A stretch of DNA of 64,000 bases from Scalesia atractyloides (GCA_947069175.1 CAMTDV010000023.1:91262240-91326239); one strand, 5' to 3'; counted from the first letter of the stretch, positions 1 through 12,209 are shown. Translations and numbers: made by a program. The notes: a model not told the origin generated them from the sequence alone.

Positions 1-817
1 CTATAATACATTTATTAGAACATAACTCTTTGAGAGTTTGAGGTGCTACCTTAGAGGCGGTCATTTCAACTTGATCTACACTAATAAAATCAATGGAACT
101 TTTTGGATTGTTTTCATACATCCTTCCTGCATGCTCCTGGTCATCAACAGATGTTTGACCTGGGCTATTAGTAGCTTAATTAGCAATTCCTTCACCAACA
201 GTTGTTTAAACCTGATCTTCTTCATCCGAGGTAAGTTCAAGAGCCATAAAACATAAATTTGCATGTTTATAACAATCATTTGCTATTAAAAAAACTTTTC
301 ATCTGTTAAGTTTTCAAGCAAGCTCCTCCAGTCAACATAGCCTTGTGTAAAAAGCTTTGTTGAGTACGCTCTGCTGGTGCAGGAGCAGGAACATGTGCAA
401 TTGGCATCTGAACATACTGAACCTGAGGGACTTGTGGTGCTTGAATATGTGCAATTGGCATCTGAACATATTGAACCTGAGGGACTTGTGGTGCTTGAAT
501 ATAATGCATTGGCTCAGGATTCATGTTTTGTGCAAATTGGGTTCTATTTTGCACATTTGGTCCAGGGGTATTTTGGGGATAAAATTGTTGTTGTGTATTA
601 GATTGGGTTCTTTGATTAGGGTATGTGATCTTGTGTAGAGTTTTTTAATTGACTCTTGCATTCTCTTGCAAAGTGACATAATCTGTTACACTTGAAACAT
701 TTAATTTTAGATTATTAGGGACATGACTATCATCGTTTGTTGCAAAATCATTACTTGTGGAATGTGGATCAGAGTTGATTCCAGCTGATATATCAATAAA
801 ATGATCAAAACTCTGAT
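1..817 (-). pseudogene. Ty1/copia gag, C-terminal part with zinc knuckle (broken)
   Basis: The minus strand encodes the C-terminal half of a Ty1/copia-type Gag. A CCHC zinc knuckle reads CFKCNRLCHFAREC at about 640-695. It is followed by a Gln/Pro/Met-rich stretch and then, near 250-345, a Trp-Arg-Ser-Leu-Leu segment leading into the pre-protease region. Several frame changes and stops interrupt it, so it is dead. The N-terminal half of the same Gag lies at 22802-23440. The two halves were one gene before the chromovirus at 818-22796 inserted with a CTGAT duplication. The pol part lies off the left edge of the window. The family assignment rests on the zinc knuckle and on the matching UBN2-type sequence across the insertion. 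Confidence 0.7.
393..500 (-). repeat. 54-bp tandem duplication in copia gag
   Basis: Two adjacent 54-bp copies (393-446 and 447-500) differ by very few bases. They encode an 18-residue Gln/Pro/Val-rich repeat (core IQAPQVPQVQYVQMP). The length keeps the reading frame, so the duplication could have arisen while the Gag was still functional. Confidence 0.85.
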
Positions 818-2990
818 TGTGACATCCCGGCTTTTCAGGTATCTTAAACGCGCTACTTCACGGTTATTCATTCCTACGCTAATTTAATTCGGAGAATTAA
901 ATTACACGCTCGCAATAACTACGCTAACTTTGTGAATTCATTGGGTGAATCACGTGCTATGTGTATTAGACGTTTGTAGAATTATTATATCACGTTTTGA
1001 TTTCGCGATTATTATTTATAAAAATAAATAATAAGTAAATAGCCGAACCAAACCGAGCCGCGAAACGTGTCGACCTCACCTCCTTGTGGCCCAAGTAACT
1101 AACCTAAACTTGACGCCCAAGCTAATGACCCAAACCCCCCCACCCTTTCCCCTTTCTTTTCCTTGTGCTATATATTGGCATGTATGCATGAGTTAGTGTT
1201 TTAAAAAAAAACAACAAGAAACCCTAGCACCAAGAAAGCCGACGGCAGCCCCCCCCCCCCCCTCCCTCTCTCGATCGCACAAGCCTCCAACCCCGGATTG
1301 ATTCCAATCTTGTCCCGGTTCGCTAATCTTCATCGTTTCAAGGTTAGGGTTTTAATTGTTTTACAAATCACATTAGGGTTTGTAATCTTGATCATGATTA
1401 TATGTATTGTTAGGATCATTGGATAAAAAGTGTTATGATTTGTGATTAGTTCGGTTAATTGTGCGAGTTTTTGCGATTGTGATCTTAGGATGAATACAAA
1501 AATCATAGGTTGCGTTTTAGCGATAAAAATCATATTATAGGATTAGGGTTTGCATGAATATTGATGTACATGATGATATGTGACAAATAAACCTGTTCTT
1601 GATCATTATTATTTAGCGTCTTGATCGTTTAAGCGTGTTCTATTGCGATAAAAGTCGAAAACAGGTTGCTGAATAGCATTTACAGCCAACTTCAATTGGC
1701 TGTAACCTGATCATTATTTATCGAAAAGTGGATTTTCTAAAGCCTAAAACGTGTATTTTTGAAAAACGCTTCTAATGGCGCCAGATTCATATTTTTCTGA
1801 GGTCGTTTGCTATTTTTAAGTGGTCATTTAAGTGCAGCAGCTGAAGCTGCGTAAATTCTGAACATTTGCTAGTTGTTTGTCGAGTCGGATCTCATAATCT
1901 GTAGAGGGTTGGGTCACGAAATTTGTACAGTAACTGGAGACAGGAATTTCCGGAAAACTCCCACTGGAATTTTGTTAATTGGATGAACGATGATTTTTAA
2001 ATAATTTTTCCCGTGCACTGCAGTCAGAAAGTGACGAATCTGACTGCAGCCTAGTATATAAATGTTTATAAATAATTGGTAAAGTTTTAGGACTTGAAAA
2101 GTTTACATAAAATTCTACAGTTTAATTGACATGTCCTGTAAAGAAATTTGAATTTTTAGAACGTTGGAACTATTTTATAAAAATCCTCGAAAATAGCCTA
2201 GTTATGAGCGTACAAGCTGAAACATGATAACTTGCGTATGTGTGTACCAAAGTGTTGTATGAGTTGATTTGTGTTTATGACAAGTTGGTTTGATCACTAT
2301 TTTGGTATGATGATACTTTGCATGCATGATTGTGTTTTCGAATTTGTTATTATGTGTGCCGCATTGTGTGTTAGTTATGCGTAGGTTTGTATCAGTGTGT
2401 TCACACACTAACTTTAATCGATTGACATGTTAGGACGCAATTAGCGGTCCCATCATTTGCTACTTCTGTGTTACACTAACCGAGCAATTAAAGGTGAGTT
2501 CACGGCCCCTATTTTATCCGGTTTTAAACAACAGGGGGAGAAACATGTATACATTCTATAACTCTATCTTTTTACGTTATGCGAAATTAACATCGTTAAA
2601 CTACTCGGTAACTAAGTTAATGTTAATGTACGTTATGGTCACTAAGCCGCTATATCACGGAAGCCCTCGACAAACTCTCGGATCGTTAGTATTGGGTTAG
2701 ATAGCGGGGAAATTATAAGTAATACTACTGGGCCCGACAAGCCCCACCCGAGCTAGTCGCGCTAGCCGACCGGGTATGGTCAACGGGTGATTAATTTGGC
2801 CTAACTTTCGCCATGGTCAGTGATAGGCCTGGCAACACGGAGGCACAACAGTCAGCTTCGATCGCGAACACTTATGTGACGTAACTTTAGGCTCGCTACC
2901 TACATGTTAACATTGAACTTAATTACAAACCAACATTATTATTCCGGGTTAGGAATAATGGAACCAACATTATTATTCCGGGTTAGGAAT
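818..2990 (+). repeat. Outer element 5' LTR, left part
   Basis: This part aligns with 20136 to about 22320 of the 3' LTR. It contains a TATA-like box at 1169-1176, a CT-rich and poly-C tract around 1245-1275, and two hairpins. The first has arms TACAGCCAA/TTGGCTGTA at about 1680-1702. The second has 11-bp arms CTGCAGTCAGA/TCTGACTGCAG at about 2018-2047. The last five bases (GGAAT, 2986-2990) are the target duplication of the inner element. Small ORFs here are not considered genes. Confidence 0.93.
1169..1176 (+). promoter_or_regulatory. Putative TATA box of outer LTR
   Basis: TATATATT lies 350 bp into the LTR and is followed by a CT-rich stretch. The same box is at 20520-20527 in the 3' LTR. 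The position suits a U3/R promoter, but no transcription start can be seen. Confidence 0.5.
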
Positions 2991-3173
2991 TGTAACATCC
3001 GTCGAAAAACGGGTTTCCAAAACCCCTTTGTTTATTAATCGAATATCCAGTTAAAAAATTTTGTTGCGTATTTATTGCTCAAACTAATTTTAAACGATAC
3101 ATAATTAATAACTATATTAGAATTTAAAAACCATAATTTATAAATAATCTTAATTAATGAGAAAAAAATAAAA

Positions 3174-3244
3174 TGGGGACGCCGGGTTTCGAACCCAGGT
3201 CGCCCACAAACTCAATCACACAAAACACTGCTCCGCCACTTGCC
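3174..3244 (-). other. tRNA-like module A in LTR (antisense)
   Basis: On the minus strand this 70-base segment has a perfect B box, GGGTTCGAAACCC (plus positions 3184-3196), whose T-arm pairs (CTGGG with CCCGG). About 50 bases upstream is an A-box-like TGGCGGAGCAG; the 3' LTR copy reads TGGCAGAGCGG, a good A box. A T-rich run follows on the minus strand, as a Pol III terminator would. It is a tRNA relic or tRNA-like promoter, not a usable tRNA gene. Confidence 0.6.
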
Positions 3245-3505
3245 TTTTTGTTAATATACTGAAACAAATAATACTTAAATTAAAACTCGAAATCAAAATC
3301 CGGAAATCAGCGCGCCCAATCCGCAGTCGCCGGAAAGACCGACGATTTCGCAAATCACGACCGTTTTTCTTTGACTGAAACGCGTGAACTAACTTCGACA
3401 TCGGTTATAACCGATGTCTAACCCCCAATTCCAGTCGTAACCGCCGGAAAAGTTTTGACCGCGAATCAAGACCAAATTCGGACCCAATACATGCTGTTTC
3501 TTCCC

Positions 3506-3513
3506 TATAAATA
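3506..3513 (+). promoter_or_regulatory. TATA box of inner LTR
   Basis: TATAAATA follows CTTCCC and is repeated at 11613-11620 in the 3' LTR. This is the best candidate for the Pol II promoter of the element. Confidence 0.65.
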
Positions 3514-4100
3514 CCACACCCAAACCTCTGGTAACCTTTTCGCTCAAAATCGCACAAACTCTCGAACGTTAGCACTCGCCGGAGATATTCTGCATTCGCC
3601 GGACTTTCACCGGAAAACCGAGACTTACTTCAAATCGGTAAAATTCTCGACTCATTTGTTTGCAATCCATTATTAGGCAAGTAATAACATAAATCTTTCA
3701 ATCAGAACCTGTCTTAGACAACGTTGCCGGGAATTCCTGCACTCACCGGAAAATCGCTGAAAATTCCGAAGTCTCGCTGTGAATCGGTACAATCGTCTAA
3801 ACCTCCGATATCCCTGTTTAGTACCTTAATTGCATAACTCATTGATCAAAACCGTTAATTGATTCACTCAGACGGAAGTCACCAATCAGAGCCGACACCT
3901 CTTGCCAGAAATCTGAGAAAAAGCATTCTGTTCGGTACATTTTACTCCGTAACCCTCTTTATCCATTTCATTCCAATCAATTATATGTTCGATGATCGAT
4001 TTAAACCAGAACGGTCGGACATCATTGTTCTGCGTCTTTGTAAACGAAGAAGACGAAGTCAAACATGTGTATAAGTTTAATTAAAACTGAATATTTAACC

Positions 4101-4172
4101 GGGTTAGACACACATCCAGCGGTGGACTGTGTGCACAAACAATGCACAGTCCCGGGTTCGAATCGCATACGT
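4101..4172 (+). other. tRNA-like module B in LTR
   Basis: The module begins GGGTTAGACACAC. It has an A-box-like segment CCAGCGGTGG and a B box GGGTTCGAATC at 4154-4164. It shares its lead-in (AATATTT..GGGTTAGACAC) with module D, which suggests duplication of one ancestral module. Confidence 0.5.
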
Positions 4173-4270
4173 TACCGAATTTCAGAATTAAAACCAACAT
4201 TTTTACAACTGAATCAGATCAGGTCACCGAATGTTGATAAGTATAATTTAATCCATAAGTTAAACAGATA

Positions 4271-4346
4271 TGACACACAGCCCAACTGGTTGGGCTGTGC
4301 GTACTCGAACCGAACGTCTCGAGTTCGACTCCGAGTCACTGGAGTT
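4271..4346 (+). other. tRNA-like module C in LTR
   Basis: A D-arm-like hairpin, AGCCC AACTGGTT GGGCT, is followed about 45 bases later by a B box GAGTTCGACTCC (from 4321). It begins GACACAC, like modules B and D. The acceptor stem does not pair. Confidence 0.5.
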
Positions 4347-4435
4347 GGGTCGGCCATTTTAAATCATTTTTGAAATAAACTAAATTAGATAAAAGTTAAT
4401 CAGTATATATATATAATTAAAACAGAGAATATTTC

Positions 4436-4513
4436 GGGTTAGACACGTAGCTCAGTTGGTAGACCTGCGTGCACGCGTACGAGAGGTCCCGAGTTCGAAC
4501 CTCACTCAGCGCA
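4436..4513 (+). other. tRNA-like module D in LTR
   Basis: This is the best preserved module. The A box TAGCTCAGTTGG is at 4448-4459 and the B box AGTTCGAACCT at 4492-4502, with normal tRNA spacing. The 3' LTR copy keeps the D-stem GCTC/GAGC (TAGAGC); the 5' copy has TAGACC. The T-loop is TTCGAAC with a partly paired stem. The acceptor and anticodon stems are degenerate, so it is not called a tRNA gene. Confidence 0.6.
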
Positions 4514-5583
4514 TATAATTAATACAATCCGACCGGTCAACGGTCAACGGTCAAAGTAAAAAAAAGTCAATATTTTTTATTTATTTTTTTTATTTATTTA
4601 ATCAGAAAATTATTTAAAAATACTTAAAAATAATATTTTTAAAGTTAGAAAATGTCCTTAAACTCACAAAAATAAATCTAAATATCCTATTAAGATTATG
4701 AATTAAAAGTATTAATCTCAAATAAAATCCATTTATTTACCGAACCATTTCGTTATTATTTAGGCTAGTTTTTCCTCGTCGATCAAATCCCAAAACTCGT
4801 GCGCATCCAACGTCATCAAAGAACGCACCCAATGTGAGTGAATCTCTACAAATTCCCCGTTTTAATCACATTTTGGGGTGTATCATGTGTCGTCTAATTC
4901 CTTATTATATTTAAACACTTGTGCATCTATCATATCCGTGATCAAATATGTATGTATCAATTGTTGTGTGAATTATGTTAGATTGAAGTTATCATTTTCA
5001 GTACATGCATTTCATTAGGCCCATCAGCTCCCCGTGGGATACGGGTTGAGTATCAAGTGCCTCATTCGATCGGCTCCGTTTGATTGAGCCTTGATCTCAC
5101 ATACATCATCATTCATGTCATTCAATCGGCTCCGTTTGGTTGAGCCTTGATCCCAAATACATCATCATTTATGTCATTTACTCATCCAATGTGGTTTGTG
5201 TTTTGTTATATACATATGTTTGCTCACATGTGATTATTGCACAACTTTTCAATATTAAACACAACAAGAAAATTAATAACAATGTTTCTCAAGGTTCACT
5301 CGCCAACTTTTGTTGACCCAAAATATCCCCCGTTTTACACATGATACAGGTGATCCAGTTGAGGCAAGAAACACATAGGAAGGCTTAGAAGAATAAATCA
5401 GTTTAAGCTTTGGATTGTTTTACTTAGTTTCATTTTCCTTGTAATTGTATGGATTTGATTTGAATATTTAAGTTGTAATTTGAATTTAATAAATATGAAA
5501 CATTTTAGTAAACATCATGAGCTTTGGTGATAACCCAATTATGCCCCGACTCTTATTCCGCTGCGGGTCGGGGTGTGACAGAT

Positions 5584-5595
5584 TGGTATCAGAGC
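5584..5595 (+). other. Primer-binding site (tRNA-iMet), inner element
   Basis: TGGTATCAGAGC lies 3 bases after the 5' LTR and is complementary to the 3' end of plant initiator tRNA-Met. It primes minus-strand DNA synthesis. Confidence 0.92.
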
Positions 5596-6394
5596 CATGA
5601 CTATAGGGATATAGGATAGGTTATTAGACCCTTAGAGCCTATACTATAGTTGATTAGAATTTTTAAATTGTTTATGCGTTACATACAAAATTCATGATAT
5701 TTATATGCTTTATGTTTATTGTTACATTCAATGTTATGCAAGCATGTTCATAAGTACATATTATTATACAATGCTCATCATGAATCATATCCTCATAACA
5801 TATCATATCCATGAGAGCACACATATCACAATTCCATGATTTTTGCAACGATTTTTGTATTTTTCAAATCATATCAAAGTGAGTTCCCATGACGGGCATG
5901 TAGTAACTGGAAGGGTACGAGTACCGGTAGTCGGAACGTCCTGTCTAGGCTTGGCATTCGTATAAATCCAAAATAAAGGACCAGTTTGCCTACCTGGGGA
6001 CTAACGATGAGAGTACGAAGGACCTATTAGGCCAAAGCATGCGATACCAAACGTCGTGTGAGCTAACCCCACTTTGAGTTGTCATTGTGTCTATACCTGG
6101 ACACCCTCCTACCATACATCTCGCAATCATATTTCATGGTTTTCATTCGGGTGATGCGAGTGTTAAACCGCCAACACCAATGTGAATCCTACTAAGCCAA
6201 TAGTCATGGGGGCCCACATGACTATACAGGCGATGGTATGGGGGACATTGGAGGCCCAAACATGCGCAAACCCAAGACATCCTATGGATGTAGTTGCATT
6301 ATTGATGATTATGTTATTTTTTTTTATTCTTTTAACGACACATGACACCTAAAAACTTCTTAAACTCACAATCTTCCTATGTATGTTCCTGTAG
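5596..6394 (+). other. Untranslated leader of inner element
   Basis: About 800 bases lie between the PBS and the gag start. I see no gene here. A segment near 5890-6080 carries phrases that recur in other Tekay leaders, including 29590-29700 of the third element (GTAGTAACTGGAAGGGTA in one, GTAGTAACTAGAAGGGTA in the other). Confidence 0.6.
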
Positions 6395-7699
6395 ATGTCG
6401 GCTAGGCAACTACGTGGAGGTAGAAAGTCAGGAAGATCAAACGAACGCTTGGCCACCCAAATTGCAAAACAAATGGCCGCAGTGCTTCCTGACATCGTAA
6501 TTCAAGTCCAACAAGCTCTCACCGCGAATCCCATCAACCCTCCCAATCAAGAAGACCAGAACGTCGACAACCCTCCTTCCAAAAAGTGCTCCTACAAACA
6601 CTTCAAATCTTGCGATCCCCCAAAGTATGAAGGGACCGAAGGTGTTACTGCTCTCCTCCACTGGTTTGAAGAAATGGAGAACACCTTCCTCAATTGCGAT
6701 TGTCCCGAGGATCGCAAGGTACGTTACGCAACTGGGAGACGTTTGGGGTAGCGCTTACCTGGTGGAACACAGAAAAGGGTAAGAGAGGAGTCGAAGATGC
6801 CATGGCCTTAACATGGGAAGAGTTAAGGGAAATCATGACAAACGCTTCTGTCCAAGAAGCGAAATCAAAAAGTTGGAAGATGAATTCCACTCGTTAAAAC
6901 AAAAGGAAGAAGATCATACTTCCTACAACAAAAGATTTCTTGAGCTGAATCAGATGATCCCTAATTTGTTCACCCCCGTGTACCGCTTGGTTGAACATTA
7001 CATTCGAGGCCTTCCCTCGAAAATTCAAGACTCGGTTCTAAGCACTTCGCCTGCAACACTTGAAGCCGCAATGGAACTAGCTACCGAACTTACCGAGAAT
7101 CGCATCCGAAACGGCAAATTCAAGGATGAGAAAAAGAAAGCCCCCATTGAGGCCCAAACTCCAAACCATTCCATCTCCTCTTCAAAGTTTGCTGGTAAGA
7201 GGAAACGAAACAGCAGAAATTTTGCAGTCACACATACAAACCCTCCTATCACTGCCGCACCAATTACCCAAATTGCTCCCTCAGCAGAACCATTTAAAAA
7301 GCCATACACCGGCCCATACCCAAAATGCAACCGTTGTCAATACCATCACCTCCCAGAAACTCCTTGCCAACATTGTACCAGTTGTGGCCGTGCGGGTCAC
7401 ACCATCCAAACTTGTCGCACACTTCAGCGAATGAACCGCAATCAACCTCAACCCAAACCCACCATTAGATAGTGGGTCAAGCCCAACAACCTTTACTTCT
7501 ACCACCTGCACAAAATATAGCCCAATCCTACTACCAACCCAACTACCCCATGATGCAACCCATGCGAGCATGTTACAACTGTGGAGACCCAAACCACTTC
7601 AGGAACACATGTCCACGCTTGGTGAACATCATCCATGCCCAAGCTCAGGCAAATCCGGTAAACCAAGCTAACCAAGCTCCTCCACCTGCTAGAGGATGA
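6395..7699 (+). pseudogene. gag: gag of inner chromovirus (frameshifted)
   Basis: Gag begins at ATG 6395 (MSARQLRGG) and forms the particle that packages element RNA. The retrotransposon gag domain runs from about 6590 to 7110, with the landmark LTWWNTEKGKRG near 6755-6795. Two zinc knuckles follow, one around 7325-7420 and a CYNCGDPNHFRNTC type at 7574-7615. The frame is lost near 6738, again near 6840 and again near 7465, so at least three frame changes are needed to read through. A UGA stop at 7697 separates it from the protease. The copy cannot make full-length Gag. Confidence 0.85.
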
Positions 7700-7741
7700 G
7701 CTTTCAACATCAATGCCAACCAAGCTAGGGCTGACAACAAC

Positions 7742-10700
7742 GTGGTTAACGGTACGTTTCCCATCAATGGTAGTTATGCATCCATGTTATTCGATACTGG
7801 CGCGGATAAGAGTTTTGTGTCCTTAGAATTTGAACCTATCCTCAACCAAACTCGTGATAATCTCATGGAATCTCTAACGGTGGAAGTAGCTGACGGAAAG
7901 CCCGTTTCATTAAATTCTATTATACGAGGTTGTACCCTCACTCTAAACGATCACGATTTTCCAGTTGACCTCATTCCTATGAAGTTGGGAAGTTTCGATA
8001 TTATAATTGGTATGGACTGGCTCAGCCAGCATCACGCTGAAGTAGTATGCCGCGAAAAGTTCATTCACATTCCTCTTGCAGATGGTCAGACCCTACGTAT
8101 CTTTGGAGAAACCCCTTCGAAAGGACTCAAATTAATGTCCTGCCTTCAAGCCCGAAAATATCTCCGCAAGAATTATGTCGCATTCCTAACTCACGTCGTC
8201 AAGAAGGGAAACAAGGAGAAGAAACTCGAAGATATACCAGTAGTGAAAGAATTCTCACGAGTCTTTCCCGACGACATCTCAGGACTCCCTCCTGTGAGAG
8301 AAGTCGAATTCCGCATCGATCTTGTACCTGGCGCTACACCAGTCGCAAAATCTCCTTATAGGCTAGCCCCATCCGAAATGCAAGAGCTGGCCAGTCAACT
8401 GCAAGAACTGACTGACAAAGGATTCATACGTCCTAGCTCCTCGCCTTGGGGTGCGCCTGTTCTTTTTGTGAAGAAGAAAGATGGAACGTTTCGCATGTGT
8501 ATCGACTACAAAGAACTTAACAAGTTAACGGTCAAGAACCGCTACCCATTACCTCGCATCGATGACCTCCTAGACCAACTTCAAGGAGCCACCTGTTTTT
8601 AAAAAATCGACCTTCGTTCTGGTTATCATCAACTCAGAGTACATGAAGAAGACGTCCCAAAGACCGCCTTCCGAACTCGTTATGGTCATTACGAATTCAT
8701 GGTCATGCCGTTTGGTTTAACCAACGCCCCAGCTGTCTTCATGGATCTAATGAATAGGGTATGCAAACCCTACCTCGACCGCTTTGTCATAGTCTTCATC
8801 GACGATATTCTTATCTACTCCAAGTCTAAATCCGATCACGAGCGACACCTTCGACTCATCCTTACACTCTTAAGGACCGAAAACCTCTACGCAAAGTTCT
8901 CAAAATGTGAATTCTGGTTAGGAGAAGTACAATTCCTCAGACATGTCGTCAATGACAAAGGAATTCACGTTGATCCTTCAAAAATCAAGGCAGTGCAGGA
9001 ATGGCAAGCGCCACGTACCCCTACCGAAGTTAGGTCATTTCTTGGTTTGGCTGGTTACTATCGACGCTTCATCGCCAATTTTTCCCGTATTGCTGTACCA
9101 CTCACGGCCTTGACTCATAAAGGAAAACCCTTCATATGGGGACCTAAGCAGGAAGAGGCCTTCCAAACTCTAAAGCAAAAACTCTGTGACGCACCTATCC
9201 TCACACTCCCTGAGGGTTGTGATGACTTCGTGGTTTATTGCGACGCGTCAGGGCAAGGACTAGGCTATGTACTGATGCAAAGAGGAAAAGTGATAGTCTA
9301 TGCTTCTAGGCAACTCAAAGTTCATTAAAAGAATTACACCACCCACGACCTGGAACTTGGAGCCGTTGTGTTCGCTCTCAAGATATGGAGACATTACCTC
9401 TACGGTACCAAGTGTGAAATATACACTGACCACAAGAGCCTCCAACATATCTTCAATCAAAAGGAGTTGAATATGAGGCAACGAAGATGGGTCGAACTTC
9501 TTAACGACTACGACTGTGAAATTCAGTATCATCCTGGCAAGGCAAACGTGGTGGCCGATGCACTCAGTCGAAAAGGTTATACGAACTCCATTTGTCTTCT
9601 ATGTTCGCAAATCATAACCGACATCAAAGATCGAATCCGAGCAACTCAACATGTTTCTGTAACCGAAAATGACATTCGTGATGAGCTGTCATGTGGAGCT
9701 GAACAAAAATTGAAACCAAATCCGACGGTATTCTATACTATTTAAATCGCATATGGATTCCCGATCGCGACAACCTTCGTGATTTCCTCATGAATGAGGC
9801 GCACAAAACACGATAACTGTACACCCAGGGGCCGACAAGATGTATCAAGACCTACGATACACCTACTGGTGGCCGGGCATGAAAAAAGATATTGTTGTTT
9901 TTGTTTCCAAATGCCTTACCTGTTCCAAAGTAAAAGCTGAACATCAAAGACCTTCAGGACTTCTAGTCCAACCCGAAATACCTGTGTGGAAGTGGGAAAA
10001 CATAACCATGGATTTCATTACCGGGTTACCTCGCACCTCCAGTGGGTATGACACTATATGGGTATTCATTGATCGTCTTACAAAATCAACTCACTTCATT
10101 CCGATCCGCGAGGACTTCAAGAACGAGAAGTTAGCTCGTATCTACATCAGCGAGATCGTAAGCCGTCATGGTGTACCTTTTAGCATCATTTCAGACCGTG
10201 ATGGTCGTTTCACTTCACGAACATGGCGAGCCGTACAAACCGCCTTGGGTACACGATTAGACCTCAGTACCGCTTTTCATCCTCAAACTGATGGACAATC
10301 TGAATGCACCATCCAAACTCTTGAAGACATGCTTCGAGCATGTGTCATAGACTTCAAAGGGAATTGGGACGCTCATCTACCATTAGTTGAATTTTCGTAC
10401 AACAATAGCTACAATTCAAGTATCGGCATGGCTCCTTTCGAAGCTTTATATGGTCGTAAGTGCCGATCTCCAGTATGTTGGCACGAAATTGGGGAATCAC
10501 AAATGACCGGTCTAGAGTTAATTCAAGAAACAACCGACAAGGTCATTCAAATTTGAAACAATCTTCTAGCGGCTCAAAGTCGTCAAAAGAGTTATGCAGA
10601 CAAACGACGAAAGCCCTTGGAGTTTGACATTAGGGATCAAGTACTTTTAAAGTATCACCGTGGAAGGGAGTGATTCGTTTTGGCCAGAAGGGCAAGCTAG

Positions 10701-10924
10701 CACCACGCTACGTAGGACCTTTCAAGATACTCGAAAGAGTAGGACCTGTAGGATACAAGCTTGACCTACCAGAAGAGCTCAACAGAATTCATCCCACATT
10801 CCACGTATCAAACTTGAAAAAGTGCCTCGCCGATGAGAACCTCCATATTCCTCTAGAAGACATTCATATCGATGAATCTATGCACTTCATTGAAAGACCA
10901 ATAGAAATCATGGACTTCGGATAG
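7742..10924 (+). pseudogene. pol: pol of inner chromovirus: PR-RT-RNaseH-IN, with stops
   Basis: The aspartic protease motif LFDTGADKSF is at about 7786-7815. Reverse transcriptase starts near 8300. It has the RT signature FIDDILIY near 8797-8820 and an FGLTNAP motif at 8710. RNase H follows (YCDAS near 9237, YTDHKSL near 9421). Integrase has its HHCC zinc region near 9840-9930 (CLTCSKVK) and the DDE core, with Asp at about 10012 (MDFI), Asp at about 10197 (SDRDGRF) and Glu at about 10303. In-frame stops fall at 8600-8602 (within RT) and 9326-9328, with frame changes near 9745 and 10556-10670. It is related to, but diverged from, the pol at 16600-19890. Confidence 0.92.
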
Positions 10925-11061
10925 AAGCGTTTAAGACGGAGTCGTATTCCAATTGTCAGGGTACGTTGGGAGTCGAAACGAGGACCTGAGTTTACTTGGG
11001 AACGTGAAGACTCAATGCGCGAGAAATACCCGCATCTTTTTCCTGTTACCACTACTACTTA
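10894..11061 (+). pseudogene. Chromodomain of inner integrase (interrupted)
   Basis: The C-terminal tail has the chromodomain pattern PIEIMD, then IPIVRVRW, then GPEFTWERED and a final KYPHLF, and ends at a stop at 11059-11061. A TAG at 10922-10924 cuts it off from integrase. In chromoviruses this domain directs integration to particular chromatin. Here it identifies the lineage. Confidence 0.8.
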
Positions 11062-11082
11062 AATTACGGGACGAAATTTCTA

Positions 11083-11096
11083 AAAGTAGGGGATAC
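11083..11096 (+). other. Polypurine tract, inner element
   Basis: The purine-rich AAAGTAGGGGA lies immediately before the 3' LTR and is the expected plus-strand priming site. Confidence 0.75.
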
Positions 11097-11280
11097 TGTA
11101 ACATCCGTCGAAAAACGGATTTCCAAAACCCGCTTTGTTTATTAATCGAATATCCAGTTAAAAATTTTCGTTGCGTATTTATTGCTCAAACTAATTTTAA
11201 ACGATACATAATTAATAACTATATTAAAATTTAAAAACCATAATTTATAAATAATCTTAATTAATGAGAAAAAAATAAAA

Positions 11281-11350
11281 TGGGGACGCGGGTTTCGAAC
11301 CCAGGTCACCCACAAACTCAATCACACAACACACCGCTCTGCCACTTGCC
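11281..11350 (-). other. tRNA-like module A, 3' LTR copy
   Basis: The minus strand reads an A box TGGCAGAGCGG and a B box GGGTTCGAAACCC. Its A box matches the consensus better than the 5' LTR copy does. Confidence 0.6.
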
Positions 11351-12209
11351 TTCTTTGTTAATATACTGAAACAAATAATACTTAAATTAAAACTCGAAAT
11401 CAAAATCCGGAAATCAGCGCGCCCAATCCGCAGTCGCCGGAAAGACCGACGATTTCGCAAATCACGACCGTTTTTCTTTGACTGAAACGCGTGAACTAAC
11501 TTCGACATCGGTTATAACCGATGTCTAACCCCCAATTCCAGTCGTAACCGCCGGAAAAGTTTTGACCGCGAATCAAGACCAAATTCAGACCCAATACATG
11601 CTGTTTCTTCCCTATAAATACCCACCCAAACCTCTGGTAACCTTTTCGCTCAAAATCGCACAAACTCTCGAAGCGTTAGCACTCGCCGGAGATATTCTGC
11701 ATTCGCCGGACTTTCATCGGAAAACAGAGACTTACTTCAAATCGGTAAAATTCTCGACTCTTTTGTTTGCAATCCATTATTAGGCAAGTAATAACATAAA
11801 TCTTTCAATCAGAACCTGTCTCAGACAACGTCGCCGGGAATTCCTGCACTCACCGGAAAATCGCTGAAAATTCCGAAGTCTCGCTGTGAATCGGTACAAT
11901 CATCTAAACCCCCTAATATCCCTTGTTTAGTACCTTAATTGCACAACTCATTGATCAAAACCGTTAATTGATTCACACAGACGGAAGTCACCAATCAGAG
12001 CCGACGCCTCTTGCCGGAAATCTGAGAAAAAGCATTCTGTTCGGTACATTTTACTCCGTAACCCTCTTTATCCATTTCATGCCAATCAATTATATGTTCG
12101 ATGATCGATTTAAACCAGAACAGTCGGACATCATTGTTCTGCGTCTTTGTAAACGAAGAAGACGAAGTCAAACATGTGTATAAGTTTAATTAAAACTGAA
12201 TATTTAACC

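Larger units (their letters stand above)
2991..5580 (+). repeat. Inner element 5' LTR
   Basis: The LTR is bounded by TGTAACATCC and GTGTGACA, and the PBS follows directly. It contains a TATA box at 3506-3513, an antisense tRNA-like module at 3174-3244, and three sense tRNA-like modules between 4101 and 4513. Further downstream is a pair of short repeats around CGGCTCCGTTTGATTGAGCC (5060-5150). Small ORFs in it are not conserved as genes. Confidence 0.95.

Noticed and set aside
3455..4373. Several 70-100 codon ORFs inside the inner LTR
   Set aside because: Equivalent frames in the other LTR differ in length or start, and they overlap the promoter and tRNA-like modules. No family support.
4436..4513. 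A genuine tRNA gene
   Set aside because: A and B boxes are good, but acceptor and anticodon stems do not pair, and the segment is repeated in both LTRs of a retrotransposon. Annotated as tRNA-like only.
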